This document shows positions 7,809 through 17,409 of a DNA stretch of 64,000 nucleotides, piece by piece. The position numbers were made by a program, and so were the translations under genes. Below the pieces are notes generated by a model that was given only the letters and a program-made list of their open reading frames with translations, ran no database searches and had not been told where the DNA came from. The stretch comes from Erythrobacter sp. NAP1 (GTDB taxonomy: Bacteria > Pseudomonadota > Alphaproteobacteria > Sphingomonadales > Sphingomonadaceae), in assembly GCF_000152865.1 (NCBI RefSeq), contig NZ_CH672390.1, positions 1,992,474 to 2,056,473 of the forward strand, in the 5' to 3' direction. Each line of letters opens with the position of its first letter. Positions within the stretch are counted from its first letter, which is position 1.

Positions 7809-10583
7809 CTAAAAGTTCTTACGGATCGTGAAGTTGAACGTACGACCGTATATTTCGTGACGGCTCGGGAACGTGCCCACCTGATTGCCGCCTGCACCGA
7901 ACAGATCGTTCTGAGTCACGAATGGCTCGTTGGTGAGGTTGAACACCTCAATCAGGATGCCGAGATCCTTGAGCGGACCAGCTTCCTCCTGGAAGGTGTA
8001 CCCGATCTGCGCGTCGAGAATGGTCTCACTTTGCGCGTCCGCACCGCTTAGCGATCCGTCGAAGTTCTGAACTTCGGACAGGAAGCCGCTGCGATAGCGA
8101 GCCGCGAGTTTCGCACGCCAGCCATTGTTTTCGTAGAAGATGTCACCCGACCAGGTCTGCTCCGAATAGCCCGGAATGGGCAGGAGGTTCATGGCCTGAT
8201 CTTCGATCTCTGCGTCGGCATAGGTGTAGCTGAAGAAGCCGCCGAAGCCTTCGAGTGCAGGCGTGACATCGCCGAAGTCGACGCGAACCGTTCCTTCGAT
8301 GCCGGTGATCGTTCCGTCAGCGAAGTTGACCGGACCGCTGAACACACCCGTTGCAAGCTCAGGAGCGGTGTCCAGAATACCGCCGAACCCAGCGTTCTCG
8401 ATCGGCTGAGTGAGGTCAATCAGCTCGTTGAAGTCGATGATCCAGTCGGACAGGTCCTTGTGGAACGCCGCGACAATGATCGCGCTGCCCGGTGAGAAGT
8501 ACTTCTCGAACGAGACGTCGAATGCGAGCGATTCATACGGCTGGAGGAACGGGTTGCCCCCGCTCAGGTTGAAGCAGACCAGCTGCGGCGGAGCAAAGCC
8601 GATCACAGTGTCCGGGAACTGGTCTTCGTCGGTGTCGACACAGCTCAGCGGGTTGAAGTTGATGTTCTGGTTTGCAGCCAGCTGATCAAGACGAGCACGC
8701 GTCACCGTCTTCGCTGCTGCGATACGGATGAACGTGTCGGTAGCCACTTCGAAGCTGAGATTCAGGCTTGGAAGCCAGTCGTCGTAGCTTTCAGCAACGG
8801 TGTTGGTGAACCCGCCGCCGATCGTACCGGTCGACGACTGGTCGGTGTCAGCATAGCGAAGCCCGAGATTACCGCGAACCGGAACATTGCCGAGCATGCC
8901 GTCGATGTTCGCCTGGATGTAGAAGTTATGAACCTCTTCATTCACCACCCACTCGGTGTCGTCGGTTGCCCGTTCGAGCACATAAGTGCCGTCGGTGAGC
9001 AGGCTCGACGGATCGTAGGCAATGATGTTCTGGCCCAGATCGCCGGTGTCGGTTGCACCGCGGATCAGGTCAGCCGGGATCGGTGCGGCGTTGTCGACGA
9101 ACGGGGCACCGGCGCGCAGGAACGTGCCGTTGTTGTCGAAGTCCTTCTCGCGATCGGTGTGGAGCCAGCCCACGATGATGCTGTCGAGGAAACCGCCGTC
9201 GAACTCGTATGCGAGCTCAGCACGCAGCTGGTGAAGTTCGTCGTTGATGACAGGCTCACGAAGGAAGCCGACCTGGCCCCAGCCACCCGGATCGGTGAGC
9301 AGGACGTTCGACGGATCGGTGTAGTCGATGAGACCGTCGATCGAATACTCGCCGTTGGACGGGAACGTAAAGTTCAGCGTGTCCTGGGCGCCCGAACGTG
9401 CGGGGCCCGTACCGGCATAGGATTCGTAATCGATATCCGTGCGATCAAGGGTCGAGAATCCGTAGTCGAGGATGAGGCTCAGATTGTCGGTCACGCCGAT
9501 ATCTGCGTTCGCGCCCAGAGCGAAGATCTCGCTGTCATTGCCTTCGGTGTCGGTGCGAAGGATTGGAACGACAGCCGAATACTGCGCGCTGTCGGCGAAC
9601 GGACCGCTGCCGGTTGCGCCGTCGAACTGCGCGCCGCTCCACGAAGCGATCGGCGTTTCGGTGCCGCGGAAGATGCCGTTGTCCTGCGTGTCGGTGTAGA
9701 ACGCGTCGAACATGAGAGCAAAGTCACTGCTCGGTTCGAACTGGAGCGAACCGGCGATCGAGGTACGCTCGAATTCGCGGCTCACCGCACCCTGACGCGG
9801 GTTGTCGGCAGGATAGATGATGCCGTTTTCATCGGTCGCGACCTGGAACTGGTTGGTCTTGAGTTCGCGGCTGATGAAGTGGGTCGGGTTCGACTGAACG
9901 GTGACACCCAGCGACCAGCCAAGAGTGCCGTCGGCATTCTGGTCAATATACGAACCGAAGAAGCGGTAGCCGTCATCCGGGAAGTCCGGGTTGCGCGAAC
10001 CGCTGTCGTTAAGGACGTAGGTGGCCGAAACGCTGAGCTGCGTGTCGTTGAAGTCGAGCGGACGCACGGTGCGAAGGTCGACCGCACCGGCGATGCCGAT
10101 TGCAGCGAGGCGCGCATCGCCCGTCTTGTAGACAACACCCTGACCGATCAGCTCGCTCGGGAACTGGTCGAATTCAATCCCGCGATTGTTGCCTGCCGAA
10201 ACGACTTCACGGCCGTTGAGCAGCGCAAGGCTGAAATCCGGGCCGAGGCCGCGGATCGAAATCTGCTGCGAGCGACCACGAACACGCTGTGCGGTGACGC
10301 CCGGAAGGCGTGCGAGCGAATCCGCGATCGAAAGGTCGGGCAACTGCCCGAGGTCTTCCGCCGAGATCACCTCAACGATGGATGTCGCTTCGCGCTTCGT
10401 TTCAAGTGAGTTCTGAATAGCGCTGCGGATACCGGTGACGACAATCTGGTTGTCCTCGCCTTCCGCAACGGTTTCTTCCTGGTTTTCCTGTGCGACCGCT
10501 GGCGCAGCGGTGGCAACCAATGCCAAGCCCGTTGCTGCACTGCACAGCAGACGAGTGTTAGCGGAATAACGCTTCAATCCCAT
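7809..10583 (-). CDS. TonB-dependent receptor, maltodextrin-type (predicted)
   Basis: 924 residues from the ATG at 10583 with SD GGGGAGA a few bases upstream. A signal peptide ends at about residue 31 (VATAAPAVAQ). The plug domain follows (IVVTGIRSAIQNSLETKR, then SIADSLARLPGVTAQRVRG and ISIRGLG), then a long outer-membrane barrel ending in Phe (FNFTIRKNF), as required for barrel assembly. It should import ligand across the outer membrane using TonB energy. Its position between the alpha-glucan operon and a halogenase pair suggests maltodextrins, as for MalA-like receptors of Caulobacter. The substrate is inferred from context only. The receptor gene is convergent with the alpha-glucan operon. 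Confidence 0.93.
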   Translation of the reverse strand: MGLKRYSANTRLLCSAATGLALVATAAPAVAQENQEETVAEGEDNQIVVTGIRSAIQNSLETKREATSIVEVISAEDLGQLPDLSIADSLARLPGVTAQRVRGRSQQISIRGLGPDFSLALLNGREVVSAGNNRGIEFDQFPSELIGQGVVYKTGDARLAAIGIAGAVDLRTVRPLDFNDTQLSVSATYVLNDSGSRNPDFPDDGYRFFGSYIDQNADGTLGWSLGVTVQSNPTHFISRELKTNQFQVATDENGIIYPADNPRQGAVSREFERTSIAGSLQFEPSSDFALMFDAFYTDTQDNGIFRGTETPIASWSGAQFDGATGSGPFADSAQYSAVVPILRTDTEGNDSEIFALGANADIGVTDNLSLILDYGFSTLDRTDIDYESYAGTGPARSGAQDTLNFTFPSNGEYSIDGLIDYTDPSNVLLTDPGGWGQVGFLREPVINDELHQLRAELAYEFDGGFLDSIIVGWLHTDREKDFDNNGTFLRAGAPFVDNAAPIPADLIRGATDTGDLGQNIIAYDPSSLLTDGTYVLERATDDTEWVVNEEVHNFYIQANIDGMLGNVPVRGNLGLRYADTDQSSTGTIGGGFTNTVAESYDDWLPSLNLSFEVATDTFIRIAAAKTVTRARLDQLAANQNINFNPLSCVDTDEDQFPDTVIGFAPPQLVCFNLSGGNPFLQPYESLAFDVSFEKYFSPGSAIIVAAFHKDLSDWIIDFNELIDLTQPIENAGFGGILDTAPELATGVFSGPVNFADGTITGIEGTVRVDFGDVTPALEGFGGFFSYTYADAEIEDQAMNLLPIPGYSEQTWSGDIFYENNGWRAKLAARYRSGFLSEVQNFDGSLSGADAQSETILDAQIGYTFQEEAGPLKDLGILIEVFNLTNEPFVTQNDLFGAGGNQVGTFPSRHEIYGRTFNFTIRKNF

Positions 10584-10975
10584 TAATCATCTCCCCGACG
10601 CATCACGATCTTTGCGTGTTTGCAGTTTTTTTCATAGCGACAAATTTCGCCCGCGTAAATCACCAATCGTGAAAGTCGCGTGGCAGGGGTGGAGGCATAC
10701 TTTTTCTAATTATCTCAGTATCTTGAACTGTGTATTGCGCCTCTCGCTCGGAATCCGACGCCAACTATCAACATATTGTGTCTGAGGTGTCACACTTTTG
10801 CGCGCCAGAGCCCGCGCCGACACGGGGCTGGGGCCCCCAGAATGTAGCGTCAATCACGGACAATTGATATTTTAGTACTTTTAATCAGTGCTTTAAATCG
10901 GGCCGATTGGATTCACTCGCACGCTCTGTTAGCCTTCATAGGCAACTCGGATCGAGAAAAACGGCTTCGCACATC
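10584..10975. promoter_or_regulatory. Divergent spacer between TonB receptor and DUF6445 gene
   Basis: About 390 bases, AT-rich near the receptor start. I see no perfect class A or class B operator here, only half-site-like TTTGC/TTTGCAG sequences near 10610-10625. A GC-rich hairpin candidate (GGGGCTGGGGCCCCC) lies near 10824-10840. The nearest complete palindrome is inside the DUF6445 gene at 11097-11116. Confidence 0.45.
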
Positions 10976-11671
10976 ATGCAAGACTGGACACTATCCCTCG
11001 CGGATACACAGATTGGGACTTTTTCGACGCAAAATCATGTGTTTGCGTCGGTATCGAACCTGCTCGCATCGCCCGAAGAAGTCATTCGCGCTGCAACTTT
11101 GCAAAAATTTGCAAAGATCACGCCGCAATATCCCGGAGTGCGCTCCGAGCTGCCGCGCGCTGTCTCGCTTGCATGGCTCAAAGAGCTGTCACCCTTGCTG
11201 GACAAGGCGTTCGGTGCATCAGACAATGGCTGGGAGATGCAGGCGTGGTTCTCGCTTGTCACAGCGAAGCCGAGCGAGCTTGTACCGATGCAGCGGTTTC
11301 CGCATGTCGACGGCACCAATCCGCGCCAGCTTGCGATGATGCTCTACCTTCATGATACGCCGCACGGAGGGACCGGCTTCTTTCGCCAACGTTCCACTGG
11401 GCTCGAAGCGCTGACTGACGAAAATTTCCCGCGCTACCGTCAGGCGCTCGAGAACGATGTTCGCACCAACGGCCTGCCGCCCGCTGCATACGTAACGGAC
11501 GGCGCACCGTATTTTGAGCGCACGCACACATGCGAGGGGGCATTCAACCAGGCGTTCTTCTATCGCGGCAACGTGTTGCATTCGGGGCTGATCGACGGAT
11601 CGCAGGAATTGTCACCCGATCCTGCGAAGGGCCGCTTGACGATCAACGCCTTCTTCCGGCCTATTGAATAG
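10976..11671 (+). CDS. DUF6445-like, putative 2-oxoglutarate/Fe(II)-type protein
   Basis: 231 residues from the ATG at 10976; an in-frame TTG at 10907 would add 23 residues, and neither start has a clear SD. No signal peptide. The C-terminal half shows HVD (in RFPHVDGTNP), a later HSG (NVLHSGLID) and GRLTINAFF, an arrangement resembling the HxD...H...R metal and co-substrate set of 2-oxoglutarate dioxygenases. Genes of this family regularly sit between TonB receptors and tryptophan-halogenase-like genes in Sphingomonadales and Caulobacterales, as here (halogenase starts 17 bases downstream). Enzymatic function is unproven. Unusually, its early coding sequence contains a 20-base perfect palindrome (11097-11116). 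Confidence 0.78.
   Translation: MQDWTLSLADTQIGTFSTQNHVFASVSNLLASPEEVIRAATLQKFAKITPQYPGVRSELPRAVSLAWLKELSPLLDKAFGASDNGWEMQAWFSLVTAKPSELVPMQRFPHVDGTNPRQLAMMLYLHDTPHGGTGFFRQRSTGLEALTDENFPRYRQALENDVRTNGLPPAAYVTDGAPYFERTHTCEGAFNQAFFYRGNVLHSGLIDGSQELSPDPAKGRLTINAFFRPIE
11097..11116. promoter_or_regulatory. Intragenic operator-like palindrome, class A, 20 bases
   Basis: CTTTGCAAA-AA-TTTGCAAAG is a perfect 9+9 inverted repeat with the same 14-base core as the sites at 1499 and 25881. It lies about 120 bases inside the DUF6445 gene and 514 bases upstream of the divergent TonB receptor start. It could act as a roadblock or looping operator. Confidence 0.6.
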
Positions 11672-11688
11672 GCACGAATGGGATCACG

Positions 11689-13200
11689 ATGAGCAACACA
11701 AACGTCCAGAAACTCGTCATTGTTGGGGGCGGAACGGCTGGCTGGATCACCGCCGCCGCGTTCTCACGCCTCATGGGACGCACGCTTTCGATCGAGTTGG
11801 TGGAGTCCGATGCCATCGGCACGGTCGGCGTGGGCGAAGCGACGATCCCGCAGATCATCCGCCTCAATAGGATTCTAGGCCTCGACGAACATGACTTCGT
11901 CAAGCGCACGAACGGCACCTTCAAGCTCGGTATCGAATTCGTCGACTGGGGCGATGTAGGTACGCGCTACCTGCATACCTTCGGCGATGCCGGCATGAAC
12001 CTCGCCAGCGTACCTTTCCACCATTACTGGAAACGCGCTGAGGCATCAGGGTCGCGCCACAGCCTCTGGCATTATTCGCTTCATCAGCTCGCCGCCAATC
12101 ACGCCAAGTTCGGCAAGCTCGACCGTGTCGGCAACACATCGATGACAGGTCTTGCCTATGCCTATCACTTCGACGCGAGCCTCTATGCGGCATATCTTCG
12201 TGCCTTTTCGGAGCAGAAGGGCGTCACTCGCACCGAAGGCATCGTCCAATCGGTTGCACGCGATGGTGAGAGCGGCGACATTACCTCGATCACGCTCGAC
12301 AACGGACGAGAGATCGCAGGCGACTTCTTCATCGACTGCACCGGCTTTCGAGCGCTCTTGCTCGGTCAGGAACTGGGCGTCGGCTATCAGGACTGGTCCA
12401 AATGGCTTCCCTGCGACAGCGCTCAGGCCGTGCCGAGTGAGCGGCTCGAAACACTAGTGCCCTTCACCCGCGCGACCGCCAAGACGGCTGGCTGGCAGTG
12501 GCGCATTCCATTGCAACACCGCACCGGTAATGGTCATGTCTATTGCAGCGACTTCATTTCAGATGAGGAAGCGGGAGAGACGCTTCTGGCCGGTCTCGAC
12601 ACAAAACCGCTGGCCGATCCGCGACCGATCCGTTTCACCACCGGACGGCGCGAGCAGTTCTGGTCGAACAATTGCGCAGCGATTGGCCTATCGAGCGGAT
12701 TCCTCGAGCCGCTGGAATCGACCAGCATCCACCTGATCCAGTCGCATGTCAGCCGCCTGCTTCAGCTGTTCCCGGCCAGCAACCGCTCCGACGTCGAGCG
12801 CGCCGAGTACAACAGGCGCTGCGAGGCCGAGTTCGAGCAGATCCGCGACTTCCTGATCCTGCATTACCACCAGACCAATCGCGAGGATTCTGAGTTCTGG
12901 CGCTACTGCAGGAACATGGATGTGCCGGACAGCTTGACGCACAAACAGGAGCTGTTCGCCTCCTCAGGCCGCGTTGGCCGCGATGCCGACGATCTGTTCC
13001 GCGAGGCAAGCTGGGTGCAGGTGATGCTGGGTCAGGGCGTCACTCCGCAAAGTCACGACGCGATGGCGAACGGGCTGAGCGATGCTCAGCTTTCCGAATT
13101 CCTCGGCAATGTGCGGACTTTGATCGAACGCGCAGTGGGCACTCTTCCCACGCATGAGCAATACCTGAAGCAGAACTGCGCGGCGGCCGAAGCCGCCTGA
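11689..13200 (+). CDS. Flavin-dependent tryptophan-halogenase-family protein (copy 2)
   Basis: 503 residues, 17 bases after the DUF6445 stop, so likely co-transcribed. FAD-binding IVGGGTAGWI is at about residues 11-20. The catalytic Lys is residue 79 (TFKLGIEF), the WQWRIP motif is present, and the family Glu is about residue 343 in EPLESTS. All hallmark residues are intact, so an active flavin halogenase is plausible, but the substrate is unknown. It differs enough from copies 1 and 3 (for example NRILGLDEHDF and the region around residue 100) that these are not recent duplicates. It is convergent with the SSS symporter gene, with only seven bases between the stops. Confidence 0.9.
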   Translation: MSNTNVQKLVIVGGGTAGWITAAAFSRLMGRTLSIELVESDAIGTVGVGEATIPQIIRLNRILGLDEHDFVKRTNGTFKLGIEFVDWGDVGTRYLHTFGDAGMNLASVPFHHYWKRAEASGSRHSLWHYSLHQLAANHAKFGKLDRVGNTSMTGLAYAYHFDASLYAAYLRAFSEQKGVTRTEGIVQSVARDGESGDITSITLDNGREIAGDFFIDCTGFRALLLGQELGVGYQDWSKWLPCDSAQAVPSERLETLVPFTRATAKTAGWQWRIPLQHRTGNGHVYCSDFISDEEAGETLLAGLDTKPLADPRPIRFTTGRREQFWSNNCAAIGLSSGFLEPLESTSIHLIQSHVSRLLQLFPASNRSDVERAEYNRRCEAEFEQIRDFLILHYHQTNREDSEFWRYCRNMDVPDSLTHKQELFASSGRVGRDADDLFREASWVQVMLGQGVTPQSHDAMANGLSDAQLSEFLGNVRTLIERAVGTLPTHEQYLKQNCAAAEAA

Positions 13201-13207
13201 CGCAGGC

Positions 13208-14791
13208 TTACCAGAGCCAGATGTAAAGCCCCACGAGGATCGCCACCGTGATCGCGGCGAGCGTGTTGAACAGCGTACTCGTCGCAAAGGCGATGTCCGA
13301 CAGATTGACCGTGCGCTCTTCGTCGGGTCGCGCCGTGACGCGCGACACTACCATCGCCGCCACGATGCCGACCATGAACACAATCCAGATGCGGACCACG
13401 AACGGCAGTTCGGGGAAGACCGCGTTGACCACGAGGTTGAGCGCAACCGACCCGATCAGCGCCGTGAACGCTCCAGCTGTGTTCGCGCGCTTGTCGAAGA
13501 AACCGAGCAGGAAGACGATCACGATACCCGGTGCAATATAGCCGGTGTATTCCTGAACGGTTTGGAACGCGCTCTCGAAGCCGCCAAGGAAGGGCCGAGC
13601 CAGTACAAGCGCGATCACCATCGCGCAGAAGGCAGCGATGCGGCCCACGGTGACGTAGTGCGTCTCCGCCTCGTCAGGCTTCCAACTGCGATAGAGGTCC
13701 ATCGTGAAGATCGTCGAGATCGAATTCATCATCGATGCAAGCGACGAGACGATCGCCGCAATCAGCGCTGCAAAGACCAGTCCGCGAAGGCCAGCCGGTG
13801 CAAAGCCCATAAGTTCGCCATAGGTGCGGTCCGATGCCTCGCTCAGTGCATCGCCATTGAGCAGACCTTGTTGAGCCAGAATTACCGCCGCGATGCCAGG
13901 AATGACCACGATGAAAGGCACCAGGAGTTTCAGGAATGCCGCAAAGGCGAGACCCTTTTGCGCTTCGCCAAGGTTCTCTGCGCCAAGCGCGCGCTGGATG
14001 ATGTACTGGTTGAAACCCCAATAGCTGAAGTGAAGCACCCACAGACCGCCCAGAAGCGTCCAGATACCCGGCAGCTTGTCGTAGCCCACATCGTCAGTGT
14101 CGAGGATCATTTCGAAGTGCCCAGGCATCTCCTGCATGAGATAACTGAAGCCAGCGACCGCCCCATCAGCAGGCAGCGCATCGAGCGCAAACCACGTGAT
14201 CGCAAAGCCGCCAATGATCAGGATAACGACCTGAATGATGTCGGTAAGCGCGACAGCCTTCAGACCGCCATACAGCGAATAGAGCGCCGCAAACCCGGCC
14301 AGCGCCATCATTGCTGGCATCACGCCCCAGCCGGTCAGCGTGTCGATCGCAAGACCGCCAAGCCAAAGCACCGCCGTGAGGTTCACTGCGGTGTAAAGAG
14401 CGACCCAGAAGACGCTCATCAGGTTCTTCACGCCTGCGCCGTAACGCTGCTCGAGGAATTGCGGCATCGTGTAGATGCGACGCTTGAGGAAGATCGGGAG
14501 GAAGTACTTGGCGACGATCAGAAGGACGATGGCCGCTTGCCATTCATAGGCAGCAATCGCGATCCCGATGGCAAAGCCTTCGCCTGACTGGCCGATGATC
14601 TGTTCGGCCGAGATGTTCGATGCAATCAGCGATGCGCCGATCGCCCACCACGGGAGCGCACGACCAGCGAGGAAGTAATCCTCGGTGTTCTTGTTATGCC
14701 CCTTTGGCTCGCGGCTCACATACAGAGCGATGCCGAGAAGCGCGAGCGCATAGCCCGCGATGATAATGATATCGATAGTCTCAAGCGTCAT
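13208..14791 (-). CDS. Sodium:solute symporter (SSS/SLC5 family), probably glucose
   Basis: 527 residues from the ATG at 14791, preceded by GGGGAG about ten bases upstream. About 14 hydrophobic segments are visible, with the SSS-type N-terminal signature EDYFLAGRALPWWAIGASLIASNISAEQ and later YGGLKAVALTDIIQ. By family this is a sodium-driven sugar symporter of the SGLT type. It is the last gene of the beta-glucan group, 122 bases downstream of the GH3 glucosidase, so glucose or a glucobiose released by GH3/GH16 is the natural guess for its substrate. Inner-membrane location is clear from the hydrophobicity. Confidence 0.9.
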   Translation of the reverse strand: MTLETIDIIIIAGYALALLGIALYVSREPKGHNKNTEDYFLAGRALPWWAIGASLIASNISAEQIIGQSGEGFAIGIAIAAYEWQAAIVLLIVAKYFLPIFLKRRIYTMPQFLEQRYGAGVKNLMSVFWVALYTAVNLTAVLWLGGLAIDTLTGWGVMPAMMALAGFAALYSLYGGLKAVALTDIIQVVILIIGGFAITWFALDALPADGAVAGFSYLMQEMPGHFEMILDTDDVGYDKLPGIWTLLGGLWVLHFSYWGFNQYIIQRALGAENLGEAQKGLAFAAFLKLLVPFIVVIPGIAAVILAQQGLLNGDALSEASDRTYGELMGFAPAGLRGLVFAALIAAIVSSLASMMNSISTIFTMDLYRSWKPDEAETHYVTVGRIAAFCAMVIALVLARPFLGGFESAFQTVQEYTGYIAPGIVIVFLLGFFDKRANTAGAFTALIGSVALNLVVNAVFPELPFVVRIWIVFMVGIVAAMVVSRVTARPDEERTVNLSDIAFATSTLFNTLAAITVAILVGLYIWLW

Positions 14792-14913
14792 CGCTGCTTC
14801 ACTCCCCAATGCGCGCGAGTTCTTTCAGGCGCGTCGTATTTCCCCATGACTGCGAACTAGCACGCGGCGCGGTCTTTCCCAGCCACGCTCGCGCACATGT
14901 CCTCAGCTATTCC

Positions 14914-17310
14914 CTAGAATGAACACTCCGTGCCCTCTGGCAGAGTGCTGCGCGAAATTTGCGCGATCGAGAATTGCAGCGGCGCGTTCGTGGCGATGGT
15001 GAGACCATCGCCAAACTCGCCTAGGCACGCCTCGGTTAGCACCATCTCACGCCAGCCTTTGCCAGCTGCGACCGTCATACGGCGCGTGACGTCTTCGGTC
15101 CGCTCGCCGCTTGCAATGGTCACAGTGCCTGCGGGAGCGGCGGGCAGGTTGTAAGTGATGATATAAGCGCCCTCGCCTTCGCCCGAGACGGTGAAGCTCG
15201 AATCCGGCCCGAAGGTCAGTTCGCGTGCATCTTCCTGACGGTTGCGGTCGATACCGCGAGCGACAACGCCCCCGCCCTCGCCGCGCAGGTTCGGCAGGTC
15301 CATTCCGCCAGCACTCGCGCTGATACCGGCAGACAGGCGACCGTTGACGAACCAGTCCGCAGCCGGAGCCCCATCGAGGAAGCCGCAGCCTTCATCAAGG
15401 TCACCCAGTGGCGCCGTGTCGTCGAGCGAACGACCATAGCCAAGAGCAAACAAGGCGCCATCGGGTCCATTGAGTGGATTGCCTTCGCAGTTGGCAGGCC
15501 AGCTGAAGGAAAGCTTGCCCGTCGCAGCTTTGGCGCCGAACAGAATGTCAGCAACGCCCGCGCCTTCACTGCCCGGAAGCCACGAGGCAACAAATGCGTC
15601 GGATGCGTTGAGTTCGCGGTTCACCCACATAGGACGGCCGGAGAGGAATACGGACACCGTAGGAATGCCCTGCTCCTCGAATTTGCGTAGCAGTTCGAGA
15701 CCCTCGGTATCGGCGAAGATCAGGTTTTTTCGATCGCCTGCAAACTCGGCATAGGGTTCTTCGCCGAAGACCACGATCGCGATGTCGGGACGTTCTTCAA
15801 AGGTGCCGTCTGCAGAAAGCGTTGCGCTTCCGCCGCTTTCCTGCGCCGCCTCTTCGATCCCTGCCCAGATCGAGGTCGCTCCCGGGAAGTAATCATTGGT
15901 CAGTTCGCGCCCGCCTTGCCAGGTGAGCGTCCAGCCGCCAGCGGCCTGCGCGATGCTGTCGGCGGCAACACCAGCCACGAGAATGTCTGCGCCCGGCTTC
16001 AAAGGCAGCACGCCGTCATTCTTGAGGATGACCTGCGACTTGGCGACAGCTTCGCGAGCGACCGCGCGGTGCGGCGCCATGCCAAGCTTGTCGTATTCGC
16101 CGGCATTGGGCCGCGCCGAAGGACGCTGAGCATCTGGACCCAGCAGTCCGGCACGCTGCTTGATGCGAAGGACGCGGGCGACCGCCTCATCAACGCGCGC
16201 TTCGGGAATGGTGCCATCGCGAACCTGGGCTACCAGTGAGCTATGCAATGCGACAGCATCGTCGGGCACCATATAGATATCGAGCCCTGCCATGAGCGCC
16301 TGCGGGCAGTCGGAAACAGTGCAGCCAGCGATTTGTCCGTGACCATTCCAGTCGCCGACCACCAGTCCTTCAAAGCCCATTTCGCCGCGAAGCACGCCCG
16401 TGAGCAAAGCTTCGTTGCCGTGCATCTTGGTGCCATTGATCGAGTTGAAGCTTGCCATGATGGTTTCGACACCGGCCTCGATCGCGACGGGGTAAGGAAC
16501 CGCATGGATCGATTTGAGCGCATCGATGTCACCGTTGACGTCGCCCTGGTCGACACCCTGATCGGTGCCGCCATCGCCAAAGAAGTGCTTGGCGGTTGCG
16601 ATAACGCGGCCGCGGCCGAGGTAATCCTCGGCGCCCTTCTTGCCCTGCAAACCTTCTACGAGAGCAGCGCCCATCTGAGCGACCAGCTCAGGATCTTCGG
16701 AATAACTTTCGTAAGTGCGACCCCAGCGATCATCGCGCGCGACCGCAACGGTCGGCGAGAAGTTCCAGTCGATCCCGGTCACCTCGATCTCGGTAGCGGT
16801 CGCAGCACCGATCAGCCGGACAAGGTCCGGATCGCCTGTCGCACCAAGCGCGATGTTGTGGGGAAAAATTGTCGCCTGAACGACATTGGTGTGGCCATGA
16901 ACCGCATCGGTTCCCCACATCGTTGGGATGATAGGCTCGCCATCGGGAAGAGGCTGCGTCGATGCATCCCACATCTCGTCTGCCAGGCGCAGCCATTCCG
17001 ATGCTGGCGCAAACTCGTCGCCGTAAGGGCCGCCATTGCCGCCATTGAGATAGCTGCCCCAGCGATACTCGCGCATCTCTTCTGCATCGAACGAGTTGAT
17101 CTGCGGCTGAATCAGCTGCGCGACCTTGCGCTCAAGGCTCATGCGCGAAACCATGTCCGCGATCATGTCATCTAAAGCGGTAGACGCAGCTTGTGGCGCT
17201 GTAGCAGCTACGGGCGCGCTGCTCGCAGATTGAAGGCTGCCTTCGCCGCATGCAGACAAGGCACCAAGGCTGACGGCGCTGACCAACGCCAGACGAAAAT
17301 TCAGTCGCAT
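14914..17310 (-). CDS. GH3 beta-glucosidase, lipoprotein
   Basis: 798 residues. I chose the ATG at 17310 rather than an in-frame TTG at 17331: GGGAGGGG lies at a suitable distance and the result is a lipoprotein signal with lipobox LSAC (lipidated Cys about 21). The N-terminal GH3 barrel has KHFFGDGG and the nucleophile Asp about 320 in VVGDWNGHG. The second domain carries GEEPYAEFAGDR, which in exo-beta-glucanases of this clade includes the acid/base Glu. A further C-terminal beta-rich extension (about residue 640 onward) follows. It would release glucose from beta-glucan oligosaccharides at a membrane surface in the periplasm. A class B operator lies 45 bases upstream, indicating its own regulated promoter. 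Confidence 0.93.
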   Translation of the reverse strand: MRLNFRLALVSAVSLGALSACGEGSLQSASSAPVAATAPQAASTALDDMIADMVSRMSLERKVAQLIQPQINSFDAEEMREYRWGSYLNGGNGGPYGDEFAPASEWLRLADEMWDASTQPLPDGEPIIPTMWGTDAVHGHTNVVQATIFPHNIALGATGDPDLVRLIGAATATEIEVTGIDWNFSPTVAVARDDRWGRTYESYSEDPELVAQMGAALVEGLQGKKGAEDYLGRGRVIATAKHFFGDGGTDQGVDQGDVNGDIDALKSIHAVPYPVAIEAGVETIMASFNSINGTKMHGNEALLTGVLRGEMGFEGLVVGDWNGHGQIAGCTVSDCPQALMAGLDIYMVPDDAVALHSSLVAQVRDGTIPEARVDEAVARVLRIKQRAGLLGPDAQRPSARPNAGEYDKLGMAPHRAVAREAVAKSQVILKNDGVLPLKPGADILVAGVAADSIAQAAGGWTLTWQGGRELTNDYFPGATSIWAGIEEAAQESGGSATLSADGTFEERPDIAIVVFGEEPYAEFAGDRKNLIFADTEGLELLRKFEEQGIPTVSVFLSGRPMWVNRELNASDAFVASWLPGSEGAGVADILFGAKAATGKLSFSWPANCEGNPLNGPDGALFALGYGRSLDDTAPLGDLDEGCGFLDGAPAADWFVNGRLSAGISASAGGMDLPNLRGEGGGVVARGIDRNRQEDARELTFGPDSSFTVSGEGEGAYIITYNLPAAPAGTVTIASGERTEDVTRRMTVAAGKGWREMVLTEACLGEFGDGLTIATNAPLQFSIAQISRSTLPEGTECSF

Positions 17311-17354
17311 TTTAAGGCAAGCCCCTCCCAAAGGCTCTATGATTCTGCGCTCGT

Positions 17355-17368
17355 TGAGAACGTTATCA
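17355..17368. promoter_or_regulatory. LacI-type operator, class B (TGAGAACGTTATCA)
   Basis: Matches the LacI/CcpA consensus TGWNANCGNTNWCA exactly, with one extra flanking T/A pair. It sits just upstream of the GH3 start on the minus strand. Sister sites are at 24213 and 25903. The probable binder is the LacI protein encoded at 18606-19661, which has a near-standard hinge region. Confidence 0.7.
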
Positions 17369-17409
17369 AGATACTACATCTCGTCCTTCGAAATGCAAGT
17401 ATCCAGCGA

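Noticed and set aside
8928..10409. A 493-codon plus-strand frame inside TonB receptor 1 (and a similar one at 21714-23318 inside receptor 2).
   Set aside because: Both are antisense shadows of well-supported TonB receptors, without SD, signal or motif.
11097..11116. The palindrome as a transcription terminator.
   Set aside because: It is AT-rich with no T-tract on either side and lies inside a gene, so an operator-like role fits better.
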